DNA of 64,000 nucleotides from an uncultured Pseudomonadales bacterium (lineage in GTDB: Bacteria; Pseudomonadota; Gammaproteobacteria; Pseudomonadales; Azotimanducaceae). Each line of letters opens with the position of its first letter. Position 1 is the first letter of the stretch. A program made the translations under genes and the position numbers. The notes below the pieces were generated by a model. It saw only the letters and a list, made by a program, of their open reading frames with translations, did not search any database and was not told where the DNA came from. Shown here piece after piece: positions 16,836 to 26,315 of the stretch. The stretch is from assembly GCA_958296405.1 (NCBI GenBank), contig OY282519.1, forward strand, positions 1,286,132-1,350,131, in the 5' to 3' direction.

Positions 16836-18906
16836 CAAGATCCAGCGCCGCCATCTGGAACGCAAGGCGATCCTGTACGTTCGCCAGTCTTCCGCGCATC
16901 AGGTTCTGCACAACCGCGAGAGCGGCGCGCTGCAGTACGCGATGCGCGACCGCCTTCTGGGGTTGGGCTTTGCGCGGATCGAGACCATCGACGACGATCT
17001 CGGCCGCTCGGCGTCCGGCAGCGCGGAGCGCGCCGGATTCAACCGCATGGTGGCGCAGGTCTGTCTCGGCGAGGTCGGCGCGGTGGCCGCGCGGGAGGTG
17101 TCGCGGTTCGCGCGCAACAGCCGGGACTGGCAGCAGCTGATCGAGATGTGCCGGGTGGTAGACACGGTTCTGGTGGACCAGGAGGCCGTCTACGCGCCCC
17201 GGCAAAGCAACGATCGTCTGCTGCTGGGACTGAAGGGCTCGCTGAACGAGTACGAGCTCGACCTGCTGCGGCAGCGCTCGCTGGCGGCGCGCCACGAGAA
17301 GGCAAGGCGCGGCGAGTTGATCGTCGCCGCGCCGGTCGGCTACGTGAAGAACGGCGATCGTCTGGAGAAGGACCCGGACCGCCGAGTGCGGGAGGCGATT
17401 GCGCTGGCCTTCGACAAGGTCGAGGAGCTGGGCAGCGCCCGCCAGGCGCTGCTGTGGTTTCTCGAACACGGACTCGACCTGCCCGCCAAGCGTCCGGACG
17501 GCAGGATCGTGTGGCGCCGGCCCAGGTACGCTACGATTTACCAGTTGATATCCAACCCGGCCTACGGCGGGGCCTACGCCTACGGCAGGAGCCGCGCCGT
17601 GGCGGCCTACGACGAGTCGGGCGTTCGGGTCGGGCGCGAGCGCAGGCCGCGCGACGAGTGGCTGGCGCTCAAGCCCGGAGCCCACGAGGGGTACGTCGAC
17701 TGGGACCGCGCCGAGGCGATGCGCACGATGGTCAGCAACAACCGGCCTGCCAGCAAACACCATGGCGCCGCCAAGCACGGCGGCGCGCTGTTGGCCGGCC
17801 TGGTGCGCTGCCGGCGTTGCGGACGCAAGTTGACGGTTCGGTACAGCGGCCGCCGGCACGACATTCCTCGATATGCCTGCCGCCGGGGCTGGCTGGACAA
17901 CGGCGAGCCCAGCTGCATCTCCTTCGGCGGCCTTCGCGTGGACGACGCCGTCGAGGCGGCCCTCCTCGAAGTCGTCGGGCCCGGCGCGGTCGACGCCGCC
18001 GCGCGGGCGGAGGCCGAGGCGGCCGCCCGGCGCGACGAGGTTCGGGAGGCGCTGGCGCGCGACCTGGAGGCCGCCCGCTACGCGGTGGACCGCGCCTTCC
18101 GCCAGTACGACGCCGCGGACCCGGCCAACCGTCTGGTGGCCTCGGAGCTGGAAGCGCGCTGGGAAGCGGCCCTGGAACGGCAGCGCGAAGTCGAGGCGAA
18201 GCTTTCCGCCCACGGCGCCGGCCTTTCGAGGCGCGATCCGAGCCCGGTGCCGTTCGCCACGCTGGCTCGGGATCTCCAGGCGGTCTGGAACGCGCCGGCC
18301 ACCGACGCCCGCCTCAAGAAGCGCATCGTGCGCACTCTTGTCGACGAGGTCGTCGCCGACATCGATGCGGACGCCGCGAACGGGACGGGCGAGGTGGTGC
18401 TGGTGGTTCACTGGGCGGGGGGCGTGCATGCGGAACTGCGCCTGCCGAGAAGACGACGCGGACAACGCAACGGCGCGCCGCTCGAAACGGTCGAGGCGAT
18501 CCGCCGCCTCGCCCTGATCGCCCGCGACGACGTGGTCGCCGGCGTGCTCAACCGCAACGGGCTGCGCACCGGCAACGGCAACCGCTGGACGCGCGAACGC
18601 GTCTGCGCGTTGCGCGGCTACCGCAGGATCCCCGCGTTCCGCCCGGCTCCGGACGGCGTCGAGCCCTGGCTCAACCTCGCCAACGCGTCCGCGCTGCTCG
18701 ATCTGACTCCCCGGACGCTCAGACTCGCCGCGCAGGCCGGAGAACTCGATTCGCTCCGCCCCTTGCCGGACGGTCCCTGGCTCTTCAAACGCGCGGATCT
18801 CGAAGGTCCGGCCGGACAGTCGCTTGCCGCGAGAGTGAAAAGTCGGCGCAAGCACGCCGCAGTACCGAACCCGAACCAGCAAAATCTAATCGAATCAACA
18901 GCATAG
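16828..18906 (+). CDS. Large serine recombinase (resolvase/invertase N-terminal domain, recombinase and zinc-ribbon domains)
   Basis: A protein of about 692 residues. The N-terminal catalytic domain has YVRQSS with the nucleophilic Ser at position 21 and the arginine motif [12 protein letters not shown]. The recombinase domain follows ([29 protein letters not shown]), then a zinc-ribbon CRRC...CRRG, a coiled-coil-rich linker, and a C-terminal helix-turn-helix-like part. ATG 16828 is chosen behind GGGGAG; a GTG sits 3 nt earlier. It would integrate or excise DNA at att-type sites. It is the third gene of a three-gene mobile unit and looks intact. Confidence 0.85.
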   Translation: MSDKIQRRHLERKAILYVRQSSAHQVLHNRESGALQYAMRDRLLGLGFARIETIDDDLGRSASGSAERAGFNRMVAQVCLGEVGAVAAREVSRFARNSRDWQQLIEMCRVVDTVLVDQEAVYAPRQSNDRLLLGLKGSLNEYELDLLRQRSLAARHEKARRGELIVAAPVGYVKNGDRLEKDPDRRVREAIALAFDKVEELGSARQALLWFLEHGLDLPAKRPDGRIVWRRPRYATIYQLISNPAYGGAYAYGRSRAVAAYDESGVRVGRERRPRDEWLALKPGAHEGYVDWDRAEAMRTMVSNNRPASKHHGAAKHGGALLAGLVRCRRCGRKLTVRYSGRRHDIPRYACRRGWLDNGEPSCISFGGLRVDDAVEAALLEVVGPGAVDAAARAEAEAAARRDEVREALARDLEAARYAVDRAFRQYDAADPANRLVASELEARWEAALERQREVEAKLSAHGAGLSRRDPSPVPFATLARDLQAVWNAPATDARLKKRIVRTLVDEVVADIDADAANGTGEVVLVVHWAGGVHAELRLPRRRRGQRNGAPLETVEAIRRLALIARDDVVAGVLNRNGLRTGNGNRWTRERVCALRGYRRIPAFRPAPDGVEPWLNLANASALLDLTPRTLRLAAQAGELDSLRPLPDGPWLFKRADLEGPAGQSLAARVKSRRKHAAVPNPNQQNLIESTA

Positions 18907-18917
18907 AAAGATGGGTG

Positions 18918-19871
18918 CTATGGAACAGACTTGTAGTAGTCGAGGTAGGCGGCGAGCGCCTCGTTCATGGCGGCGCAGGTGAGCTCTCCGCGGTACTGGC
19001 TCCAGCACTCGACGCGCGCGGTGCGGTTGGCGCGCTCGACGATGCCGTTGAGCTGGGGCGAGCGCGGCGGCAGCACCAGCAGCGGCAGGCCCAGCGCCCT
19101 GCACTCCTCCTCGAAGGCGGCCATGAACTCCGAGCCGCCGTCCACCTGCACGGCGTGGATGTCGAGCTCGCGGACGGCCTCGCGCAGGAACGCCCGCGCG
19201 ACGCTCGCCGTGGCGCGCGAATAGACCTTGGCGTGCTGCTGCCGCGTGTTCGGGCACACGGCGCGGAACTCCTTGAAGGTCTTGCCGTCGATGCGCACGG
19301 TCATGTGGTCGAACTGGACGCCGAAGCGCATGTCGCGCGGCTTCCACCGGCGCGCATGCGCGCCGGTGAAGTCGCGCCGCCGCTTCGCGGCGGCACGCCC
19401 CTCGCAGAACGAGCATGGCCGCGCATGCCCCCGCTCCACCGCCCAGCGCAGGATGCGCCCCACCGTCGCCTCGCTCAGCGCCCGCTCCGGCCAGCGCGCC
19501 GCCAAGTCCGGCGCGATCCTCGCCTTCCCCGCCCACGGCGTCTCGCGGCGGATGCCCACCACCCGCCTGGCGTCCGCCCTCGTCCACCGCCTCCCCGGAT
19601 GGCTGCGCGGGCGGCTGCTGCGCGGAACCAGCCCCGCCACGCCGCCGTCCTCCAAGCGCCGCCGCCACGCGTAGTACGTCGCCCGCGAGACGCCGAACGC
19701 CTTGCACGCCGCAGCCGCGGAGAGGCCCTTCCGCACCGCCTCGATCCCTTCCAAGATCCGCAGCCGGCGCAGCGCTTCCGGATCGTCCGTCCCGTCCACC
19801 CGCAAATTCAGGTAGAACGCCCTGTCCTGTGCCAACATCCGCATCGTTCGGTCTCCCATGTTGTCCTTCAA
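18918..19871 (-). pseudogene. IS481-like transposase, C-terminus truncated
   Basis: A 317-residue product with a helix-turn-helix (AACKAFGVSRATYYAWRRRL) and an integrase core with DDE residues in QFDHMTV, QVDGGSEF and NGIVERANRT. It aligns with the transposase at 9185-11841 along its length. It ends at YLDYYKSVP, lacking the RPH..L....P.EYL segment found at the end of intact members, so it is probably inactive. The start may be the TTG at 19871 or the ATG four codons later. Confidence 0.75.
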
Positions 19872-19889
19872 CTCATAGGCTACCGAACC

Positions 19890-19921
19890 GTCGCCCCCAA
19901 CGGCCTTCCGTTGGGGGCGAC
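19890..19921. repeat. Perfect hairpin (14-bp stem) in the leader of the second IS481-like transposase
   Basis: GTCGCCCCCAACGG, loop CCTT, then its exact complement, 18 nt upstream of the transposase start. It has the same total length (32 nt) and position as the hairpin at 11858-11889 but an unrelated stem sequence. Confidence 0.85.
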
Positions 19922-20126
19922 TGTCCAGAAGGTGCTGATCCCTTTCAGCGGCTTGACATCGCCACCGGGCGGGCTACGGTAGGTGCCCCACTTGCCCCGG
20001 CGGTTGAAGCGCCCCGAGGCGCATGTGGAGGGCGGCCCTCGGTGCCATGAGCGCGGGGTGTCGTGGCGGCGTTGGGTGGGCGGCTTGGCCGCGCAGCATT
20101 GTGGTGCAGCGCCGCCAGCGAGGCGA

Positions 20127-20255
20127 AAAGTGCGGGTGCTCGCGGCGGGCGCGGCCGGAGTCATTGGCTCCTTCGCGGCGTTGCAGCTGTTTAGAACGGG
20201 CGACGCCGTGATTGGCTTCGACGATATGAACGGCTGCGACATGGCGGCAAAAGGA
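20127..20255 (+). pseudogene. Scrap of a nucleotide-sugar epimerase N-terminus
   Basis: About 43 codons read VRVLAAGAAGVIGSFAALQL then FRTGDAVIGFDDMNG, matching the Rossmann start of extended SDR epimerases (VLVTGAAGFIGS..A..L...G..V.G.D..N). The glycine-rich motif is altered and the reading dissolves after it. No other part of the enzyme follows, because a glycosyltransferase gene begins at 20465. It is a relic of a sugar-nucleotide gene in the same glycan region. Confidence 0.6.
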
Positions 20256-20464
20256 AGCCCGGTTCGCTCGCCGCGGCGCCGCAAGCATCTCGGCTGTTGA
20301 CCCGCCGCACATTCCACCCAGGAAGCATCAGGGCTTGCGAAATTGCCGACGCCACCGCAGAGCAGGTTGCCGAGGGCGCTGACGTGACCTGGGGCAGCGT
20401 CCAGCACGCAGTGGGGATGCGCGCCGTGGCCCGGCACATCACCGATTTCGGCCGCGGCCGCAGA

Positions 20465-22444
20465 ATGTCTCTGTACCAAGCCGCCTGCGTCTGCCTGCTC
20501 GTCGCAGCGGCAGGCCTGCGCTTCCATGATCTCGCGGAGCACCATCTGCGGCCTGACGAAGCGCTCGTTGCCGACTTCTCATCGGGCACCCTCTCGGAAA
20601 TTGTCTCCACCACTCGTCGCTGGCACTCCTCTCCAATCCTGTACCCCTTGATTCTCCGCGCCGTGCAGCAAGTCGAGAGCACGATCTTCAGCATCCGCAT
20701 CGTGCCGGCGCTCGCCAGCGTCCTGACCATCGCCGTGATGCTCTTCCTCCTGCCGCGCCTAGGGGTCGCCCGGGGTGCCGCGTTTCTGGCGGCCCTGCTC
20801 GCGACGCTTTCCGTTGAAGCGATCCGGCATGCGCAGGACGCACGGGAATACTCCGTCGACGCGCTGGTGGCGCTGCTCATGGTGGCGGGGCTGCTGCGGC
20901 ATCTGCGGGATGGCGGGAGAGCCTTGCTCTGCGCCAGCCTGTTCGTGGCCCCGTTGGTGCAGTACGGCCTTGCACTGTTCGGTGCCGCCGTGACGGCTGC
21001 CGCGATGGTTTCACCCCGGCAACCATTGGCAGCGCCGAAAATGGAGCTCGTGCCGCGGACCCGCGATCAGGCCAAGCTGCGCGTCGCCTTGGCTTGGCCC
21101 GCGGTCTGCCTTCTGGCGGGGTGCTCCATCAGCTACGCCGTCACTTTGCGATATCAATGGGATCGGCCGCTCTTCGGCGTGGATGGCTACCTGTCGCAGC
21201 ACTACTTTCGAGGAGATTTCGACGTCCTCTCGATCTTCGGGTTTTCGATTGACCGCGTTTGGAGTTTGCTGACGTATCACTTGCCGGCGGCTGTCGCGAT
21301 GGCGGCGCTGGCCGCATTCGCGGGCATCTTGGTCGCAGCATTCTGGGGAAGAACCCAAGGAACGCCACAGGCCCGCGCCATCTTGGTTGCGTTCTCCTTC
21401 TGCATCGCGGTTGCCGTCGCCGCCGCCGTGCTGGGACGGTATCCGCTTGGGGGCATTCGGCAAGGCATCTATCTGGGGCCGATCGTGTTTCTGGCCGTGG
21501 GCGTCGTGTTCCATTGGACAGCCGGCTGCCTGTCCTCGCTCGCGCGTCGACGCTGGACAATGCCCGTCTTGCTCGTGATGGCGGGCGGCACGGCGCTGTC
21601 AGGGGTGGATGCCTTGCGGCGGGACTTGGATGGGTTGTACTGGCCCCATGACCGAAGCGCGGAGATTCTCGCCGCGCTGCAAGAGCGAGCGCAAGAAGGC
21701 GAGGTGGTCTATCTGTACGCCTTCGGCCAACTGCTGTGGTCTTGGAAGTTCCATCAGCGGGAACCGATCAGGCAGGTTGTGATCGATGGAAGGCCACTCT
21801 GCAGGTATGACGACGATGGTGCCGTGCCTCCACCCGGCCGTTGGCAGGCCTCGAAGGAACGATGCTTCCAAGCAATGGCCACCGCCATCTCCCAAGCTGG
21901 AGGAAGCAGGCTCTGGTTGGTTTCCAATAGGCGCTGGCACTCTGGGCTGCCTGCCCTGAGAGCGCTGCAATTGCTGGCCGCGGATGTTTCGATTGAGCAT
22001 GTCGTCTCTGGCGGCCGGCCCAACCTGTACCTGATTGAAGACACGGCGCCCTTGATTGAAGTCGCTGCCGCGGACGCATTGCAGGACATGAGGCCAACAT
22101 TGCCCCGCAAACCGTCGATCCGGTCCACGTTCGACGTCTATCTCCGCGACGACATGCTGATCTACTTCAAGGAGCCGTGCGCCCGCGCCGACACACAAGC
22201 GTGGTTCTTCCTGCACCTGTTTCCTGCCGACGCGGCCGACCTCCCAGACCATCGCCGGCGATACGGCTTTGACAACTTGGACTTCGGCTTCGCCGAGCGC
22301 GGCGTGATATCCGACGGAAGATGCACGGCGATGGCGCCCCTTCCGGAGCATGGCTTCTCCCGCATCCGCACCGGCCAGGTCATCGCCGACAGCGACGGCT
22401 CGTCCACACACCTCTGGGAAGGGGAAGTTCGCTTTGCTGAGTAG
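20465..22444 (+). CDS. GT-C type membrane glycosyltransferase with C-terminal module
   Basis: A protein of about 659 residues. The membrane part carries LRPDEALVADF, SSPILYPLILRAV and AIRHAQDAREYSVDAL, as in the paralogue at 12111-13727, followed by roughly ten helices and a periplasmic region (about 400-550). The last 105 residues (DNA 22127-22441) form the module with FDVYLR, FFLHLFP, YGFDNLDF, RIRTGQ and LWEGE. ATG 20465 begins a good membrane helix; the open frame reaches 20297 without protein-like sequence. It probably transfers a sugar from a polyprenyl carrier to an exported glycan; acceptor and role of the module are unknown. Confidence 0.78.
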   Translation: MSLYQAACVCLLVAAAGLRFHDLAEHHLRPDEALVADFSSGTLSEIVSTTRRWHSSPILYPLILRAVQQVESTIFSIRIVPALASVLTIAVMLFLLPRLGVARGAAFLAALLATLSVEAIRHAQDAREYSVDALVALLMVAGLLRHLRDGGRALLCASLFVAPLVQYGLALFGAAVTAAAMVSPRQPLAAPKMELVPRTRDQAKLRVALAWPAVCLLAGCSISYAVTLRYQWDRPLFGVDGYLSQHYFRGDFDVLSIFGFSIDRVWSLLTYHLPAAVAMAALAAFAGILVAAFWGRTQGTPQARAILVAFSFCIAVAVAAAVLGRYPLGGIRQGIYLGPIVFLAVGVVFHWTAGCLSSLARRRWTMPVLLVMAGGTALSGVDALRRDLDGLYWPHDRSAEILAALQERAQEGEVVYLYAFGQLLWSWKFHQREPIRQVVIDGRPLCRYDDDGAVPPPGRWQASKERCFQAMATAISQAGGSRLWLVSNRRWHSGLPALRALQLLAADVSIEHVVSGGRPNLYLIEDTAPLIEVAAADALQDMRPTLPRKPSIRSTFDVYLRDDMLIYFKEPCARADTQAWFFLHLFPADAADLPDHRRRYGFDNLDFGFAERGVISDGRCTAMAPLPEHGFSRIRTGQVIADSDGSSTHLWEGEVRFAE

Positions 22445-22622
22445 TCGGGCCGCGGCGGAGGGAGCGTGCAGCTCGCATCTGCCGCCAAAAGGCCAAGGGC
22501 GTTTCGTCCGGTCAGAAGTCAAGGAACTGCAGGCGGCAGGTGGCGCGATCAGAGGGGGCAGCATCCCGAAGGCGACGGGGCGACCTGCTCGCATGATCGC
22601 GGCCCAACGCTATCGTGGTTGT

Positions 22623-23242
22623 CTATGGCCGAAGAAAAACGTCGGCATGTGCCTTGAGCTCGGGCCGAACGCCCGCAAAGCCCATGGTATGAAGGTATGT
22701 GCGCAGGCCTTCTCGTCGCACAAAACGCATCGCCGGCACAATGTCCGCATCGCCAGTGACCACCACGACAGCCTGCACCAGACGCTTCAACGCCAAGGCC
22801 GCCATGTCGAGGCCAATTCGCATGTCCACGCCCTTCTGCACAATGTTGGGAACAAAACTGTGAGCAGAAATCGATGTGGTCGGATCTTTTCTTATTGCTC
22901 GCAAGGTAGATTCGCCGAGATTCCAGCCCCGCATCAGGATTTCACCCCGGCGGACGGCGACATTGGGCGCTTGTTCAAGGCTTTGCAGCAATGATCGGTA
23001 GTCCCGTGCGAATCGCGTATTGGCGAAGTCAACGGCCTGCTTGGAGACAGGGTTCTTGCTCGACCCATCGTAAGGTTCGGCATCGTAGAAGAAGATTCGA
23101 TAGAGCTTGTAGTCCTCTACGCACTCCATTAGTTCCGTGCAGAACTGGATGGCCTGTCGGCGACAGGGAACCGACGATGCAGCTTCTGGAACCGTTTGGT
23201 GAAGTAGCCACCGTCAAGCATGATGGCGGCGAGCCCTGCCAT
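22623..23242 (-). pseudogene. NYN-domain (LabA/DUF88-like) RNase-fold protein, frameshifted
   Basis: The 3' frame encodes KGVDMRIGLDMAALALKR, then VVVVTGDADIVPAMRFVRREG, the conserved second half of NYN domains with its acidic residues. The N-terminal strand, IMLDGGYFTKRFQKLH, is found upstream in another frame from an ATG at 23242. Inserting one base near 23155 joins them as ...FPVAD..AIQFCTELMEC. So the gene is broken by a one-base deletion, or the base was missed in sequencing. Its composition is less GC-rich than its neighbours. Family members are PIN-like nucleases or RNA-binding proteins; role here unknown. Confidence 0.7.
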
Positions 23243-23430
23243 ATTCACATGAAGGCGGCCCCGTGCCCACGTGCAGGCAGACGCCTGCTTGGATCACGGA
23301 CGTAGACAGGGGCCTAGTCACATTCAAGGAAATTGAAGCTTGATCTTCCGCGATAGCCGAGTCAAGCGCGGTGTGCCTGTGCGTCGGCATGACACCCCTG
23401 CTGAGTAGTTCGGCCGGGGGCGGCCGCTGT

Positions 23431-23465
23431 CTGACTCCAAACGTCCAGAAGTCACTGATCTCCCG
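23431..23465 (+). repeat. Solitary IS3-type terminus
   Basis: CTGACTCCAAACGTCCAGAA followed by GTCACTGATCTCCC matches, in inverted orientation, the IS end at 16147-16179 (CTGACCCCAAATGTCCAGAA, then GGTCGCTGATCCC). No transposase is adjacent. It is either a deletion scar or the far border of a larger, rearranged element. Confidence 0.55.
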
Positions 23466-23501
23466 CACGGCCCCGCAGGACGATGTGCAGGCCGCCGAGG
23501 T

Positions 23502-24674
23502 CTAGGTGCGCCCGCTACTAGGCCGTTGCGCTGCGGCGCGGCGTTCGGTGCGCAGCGGATGCATCACGCCGGCGCCGGCGGGCCAGACGCCGGGCGGTGC
23601 CTTGACGTGCCGGCACAAGTGCTTGGCGTGGGCGCCGAGCGTTTGCCAGATGCTGTGGGGCATGGTTCTCGCCTTGGGCGGCGGCGCCCAAGGCGCCCCG
23701 TACTCGACATTCGGCAGGGCGCGGATTTCGCGGCCTAAGTTTGGGGTAGCGCCGTGCCATGCGCGGTTGTCGCGGAACACGCCGGCGCCAGCCGGAGCGC
23801 CCACCAGCGTCGATAGCCGCATCCACTCCGGTTCCCGGTCCGGTGGCGTGGGGCGCATCTGCCAAGTGTGCGAGCCAGGGATTTGGCGGATGGGGCCGTT
23901 CTCCCAAGTGAGGTCAGACATGGTGAAGTTGATGGTCACCATGGGCGGCGTGTAGTCGATGACGCGCCGTCGCGTGGCGGCGTCGAGCGCGCCGGTCTCC
24001 GCGTCGCGCCGAAGCTCGATGCCGATGGCGGCCGCGGTGGCGAGGCGACCATCCGAGATGCGTTGCGACTCCTGCACGTCCGCGTGCAGGTGCTGGTATT
24101 CCACGGCGCCGGGCAGGCAGAGGTCGCCGCCGGCGCCGGTGACGAAGTAGTCCATCGAGCCGAAGATCGCTGCGAGGATGGGCGTGGTGGTGGGCAGGTC
24201 GATCATCGCCGCCCACTCCGGCTCGTGCAGCAACTGCCGGGAGGCCGATGAGGTGCCGTAGCTGTAGCGATGCGGCAGCCGGCCGGTCTCCGTCGTGTAC
24301 TTGCGCCGTCCAGCGCCAGGCACGGCGAGAATCTGCCGCAGCACCCGTGCGCTGCCTTCGCGCCACAGTTGCAAGCCCGCTGCGTCGAGCAAATCGCGCA
24401 CCACGACAAAGCCGTCGCGGTGGAAAATGTGCGCCGCCCGCTCCACCTCGCCCGGTGCGCAAACCTCAAGGCCACGCAAGCCGTTGTCGCGCTGCAGTCG
24501 GCGGCGCAGCGCCTGCACCGCGGGGTCGTCGTACTCGCGGCGCGTGGGCGCACTTGGGTCCGGCACGCCGAAGCCGCGTTCGCTGGGAAACGGGCGACCA
24601 TCGCCGTCCACCGTCTCGTTGATGGGCGTGTCGGCGTCCCAGCCGATGGCGGTGGGGCCGTAAACTTGCAGCAT
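23502..24674 (-). CDS. Phytanoyl-CoA dioxygenase (PhyH) family protein
   Basis: An Fe(II)/2-oxoglutarate-dependent oxygenase of about 390 residues. The double-stranded beta-helix region carries the HxD iron ligands in HLHADVQ and the distal His in RAWHGATPN with an Arg further on for 2-oxoglutarate. HRDGFVVVRDLLD marks the usual N-terminal part of the fold. An extra N-terminal segment of about 80 residues precedes it. The ATG at 24672-24674 (MLQVYGPTAIGWD) is used; the frame is open to 24830 but would then overlap the divergent gene. Substrate unknown: the family hydroxylates lipids and small metabolites. No operon partner is evident. Confidence 0.72.
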   Translation of the reverse strand: MLQVYGPTAIGWDADTPINETVDGDGRPFPSERGFGVPDPSAPTRREYDDPAVQALRRRLQRDNGLRGLEVCAPGEVERAAHIFHRDGFVVVRDLLDAAGLQLWREGSARVLRQILAVPGAGRRKYTTETGRLPHRYSYGTSSASRQLLHEPEWAAMIDLPTTTPILAAIFGSMDYFVTGAGGDLCLPGAVEYQHLHADVQESQRISDGRLATAAAIGIELRRDAETGALDAATRRRVIDYTPPMVTINFTMSDLTWENGPIRQIPGSHTWQMRPTPPDREPEWMRLSTLVGAPAGAGVFRDNRAWHGATPNLGREIRALPNVEYGAPWAPPPKARTMPHSIWQTLGAHAKHLCRHVKAPPGVWPAGAGVMHPLRTERRAAAQRPSSGRT

Positions 24675-24820
24675 GGCCAGTTCGTCGCGCTGAACGGGCT
24701 GCACGATGATGATGCCCTCATGGCGGTGGACGCGGGAATGATAGCCAAGGTGGACCGACGCGCTCGGCGTCGCCGGTGGCCGCGGCGACGGCGCGATGGC
24801 GCTGAGACAAGGCAGGCTCC

Positions 24821-25741
24821 ATGCTGGCAAACTCGCCGCGGCTGACGCTCTTCACATCGCCGCGATCGTTTCGCGACGCGCGCTTCGCGGCCATGCAGCG
24901 CAACGCCATCAGGAGTTGGTTGGCGTTGCGGCCGCGGCCGGAGATCATGCTGTTCGGCGCTGACGCCGGCGTGGCGGACATCGCCCAAGAGCTTGGCCTC
25001 ACCCATGTGCCGGATGTGGCATCGGATGGGCGCGGCGTGCCGATGCGCTCCGCGATGTGCGCAGTCGCGGCGCAGTTGGCAGACACTGAGCTGCTGTGTG
25101 GCATCAACGCGGACATCATTGTGCTCGACGGCCTGAGCGATGCGCTGGAGGCCCTCGCCGGCGCCGCGGACGCCCGCTTGCGGGGTGGCTTCGTCGCCGC
25201 CGGGCGCCGCCACAACTTGGACGTGGCGGGGGAGCTTGATTTCGCCGCCGCGGATTGGCGCGCGCCGCTGCGCGAGCGGGTGCGCCGCGAGGGCGAGCGC
25301 TTCATCGCCTCCGCCATCGACTACTACCTGTTTCCGAAGCGCGCCGCGCCCAGCGCCGAGCTATCCCTGCCCATGGACGCGCCGGGGTGGGATCCGTGGT
25401 TCCTGTACCAGTTCCAGCGGCGCGGGATGCCGCTGATCGATTTGACGCCGGTGGTGTCGGTGGTGCATCAGAACCACGAGACGGCCGCCGATCTAGCAGC
25501 GAAGCGCCGCGCCTGGGCGCAGCATCCGCTGGCCGCGGCGCGGCTTCGGGAGGCCGGCGGCTTCTCCTGCATGGCGACGCTGCGCGAGGCGGATCTGCTG
25601 CTCACCACCGCCGGCTTGGGCCCGCCGCCGTGGCGTCGGCGAGCGCTGGCGTGGGTGTTTCGCCAAGCGGTGGTGCGGCGTGCGCTCGGTGCCAAGCGGG
25701 CGTTGCAGGTGGCGCTGCGCCGCCGCGGCAGGCCGTCGTAG
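24821..25741 (+). CDS. Glycosyltransferase-like (GT-A nucleotide-diphospho-sugar transferase) protein
   Basis: A 306-residue soluble protein with LTLFTSPRSF at the N-terminus, then AIRSWLALRP.PEIMLFG and a DxD-like INADIIVLDGL, an arrangement typical of predicted GT-A transferases. Basic C-terminus, no signal peptide or helices. The ATG at 24821 lies just beyond the 5' end of the divergent PhyH gene, so promoters overlap the opposing coding region. Donor and acceptor unknown. Confidence 0.6.
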   Translation: MLANSPRLTLFTSPRSFRDARFAAMQRNAIRSWLALRPRPEIMLFGADAGVADIAQELGLTHVPDVASDGRGVPMRSAMCAVAAQLADTELLCGINADIIVLDGLSDALEALAGAADARLRGGFVAAGRRHNLDVAGELDFAAADWRAPLRERVRREGERFIASAIDYYLFPKRAAPSAELSLPMDAPGWDPWFLYQFQRRGMPLIDLTPVVSVVHQNHETAADLAAKRRAWAQHPLAAARLREAGGFSCMATLREADLLLTTAGLGPPPWRRRALAWVFRQAVVRRALGAKRALQVALRRRGRPS

Positions 25742-25755
25742 GGCATGCGCTTCGC

Positions 25756-25761
25756 TATAAT
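25756..25761 (+). promoter_or_regulatory. Possible -10 box for the rhodanese-secB genes
   Basis: A perfect TATAAT lies 41 nt upstream of the rhodanese GTG in otherwise GC-rich DNA. No good -35 is found at 16-18 bp. Confidence 0.3.
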
Positions 25762-25802
25762 GGCGACCTCTTAGCGCCGGGCCTTGGAGATTTCGCGCTG
25801 CG

Positions 25803-26219
25803 GTGGAACAAGTTTTTGAATTTCTTGGGAATCATCCCTTCCTCGTGGGCGCATTCGCGGTGCTCTTGGCGCTCTTCGTCCACAACGAGTTGCGGCGTGG
25901 CGGGCGCACGGTGACGGCGCAACAGCTCGTTGAGTTGGTGAATCGCGAGGGCGCCTTGGTGCTGGATGTGCGCGACAAGCAGGATTTCAACGCCGGGCAC
26001 ATCGTCGATGCCGTCAACATTCCCCACGCCGCGGTCGCCGGGCGTTTGGGCGAACTCAAGAAGCACCGTGCCAAGCCCTTGGTGGTGGCCTGCAAGATGG
26101 GGCAACACGCGGGTTCCGTTGGCACCACGTTGCGCAAGGCCGGTTTCGAGAACGTTTCGCGCTTGCGCGGCGGCGTCGCCGAATGGCGCAATCAGAACCT
26201 GCCGGTCGTGAAGGGCTGA
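25803..26219 (+). CDS. yibN: Membrane-anchored rhodanese-like sulfurtransferase (YibN type)
   Basis: A 138-residue protein with one N-terminal membrane helix (residues 13-28) and a single rhodanese domain (about 36-138). The predicted catalytic Cys97 sits in VVACKMGQHAG. GTG start. In many gammaproteobacteria yibN lies directly before grxC and secB; here secB follows after about 100 bp while grxC is absent. It likely handles sulfane sulfur at the cytoplasmic face of the membrane; precise substrate unknown. Confidence 0.82.
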   Translation: MEQVFEFLGNHPFLVGAFAVLLALFVHNELRRGGRTVTAQQLVELVNREGALVLDVRDKQDFNAGHIVDAVNIPHAAVAGRLGELKKHRAKPLVVACKMGQHAGSVGTTLRKAGFENVSRLRGGVAEWRNQNLPVVKG

Positions 26220-26315
26220 GGGGCGTGGACCAAGGCATGCATTGCCCGCTGCTGCCAAGCAGTGCCGGGGTGCCCGCGCCGGCGCGCCGTGGCCAACGCT
26301 CCGTGGCGGTGCGCC

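Larger units (their letters stand above)
18918..19940 (-). mobile_element. IS481-like insertion sequence, truncated at its 3' end
   Basis: Contains a nearly full transposase gene and, upstream of it, a 32-nt hairpin plus an end-like sequence (TGTCCAGAAGG then TGCTGATCCC, 19922-19940). The other end is missing: the coding frame stops at YLDYYKSVP, where intact relatives continue, exactly where the recombinase unit ends. Insertion of the recombinase element probably removed it. Confidence 0.6.

Noticed and set aside
17148-19982. Open frame of 944 codons on the plus strand across the recombinase and IS region
   Set aside because: Arg/Gly/Ala-rich translation without domains; a high-GC shadow of the serine recombinase frame and of the antisense of the transposase.
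23214-23468. 84-codon minus-strand frame upstream of the NYN gene
   Set aside because: Begins in the IS3-type terminus and overlaps the NYN N-terminus in another frame; no family features.
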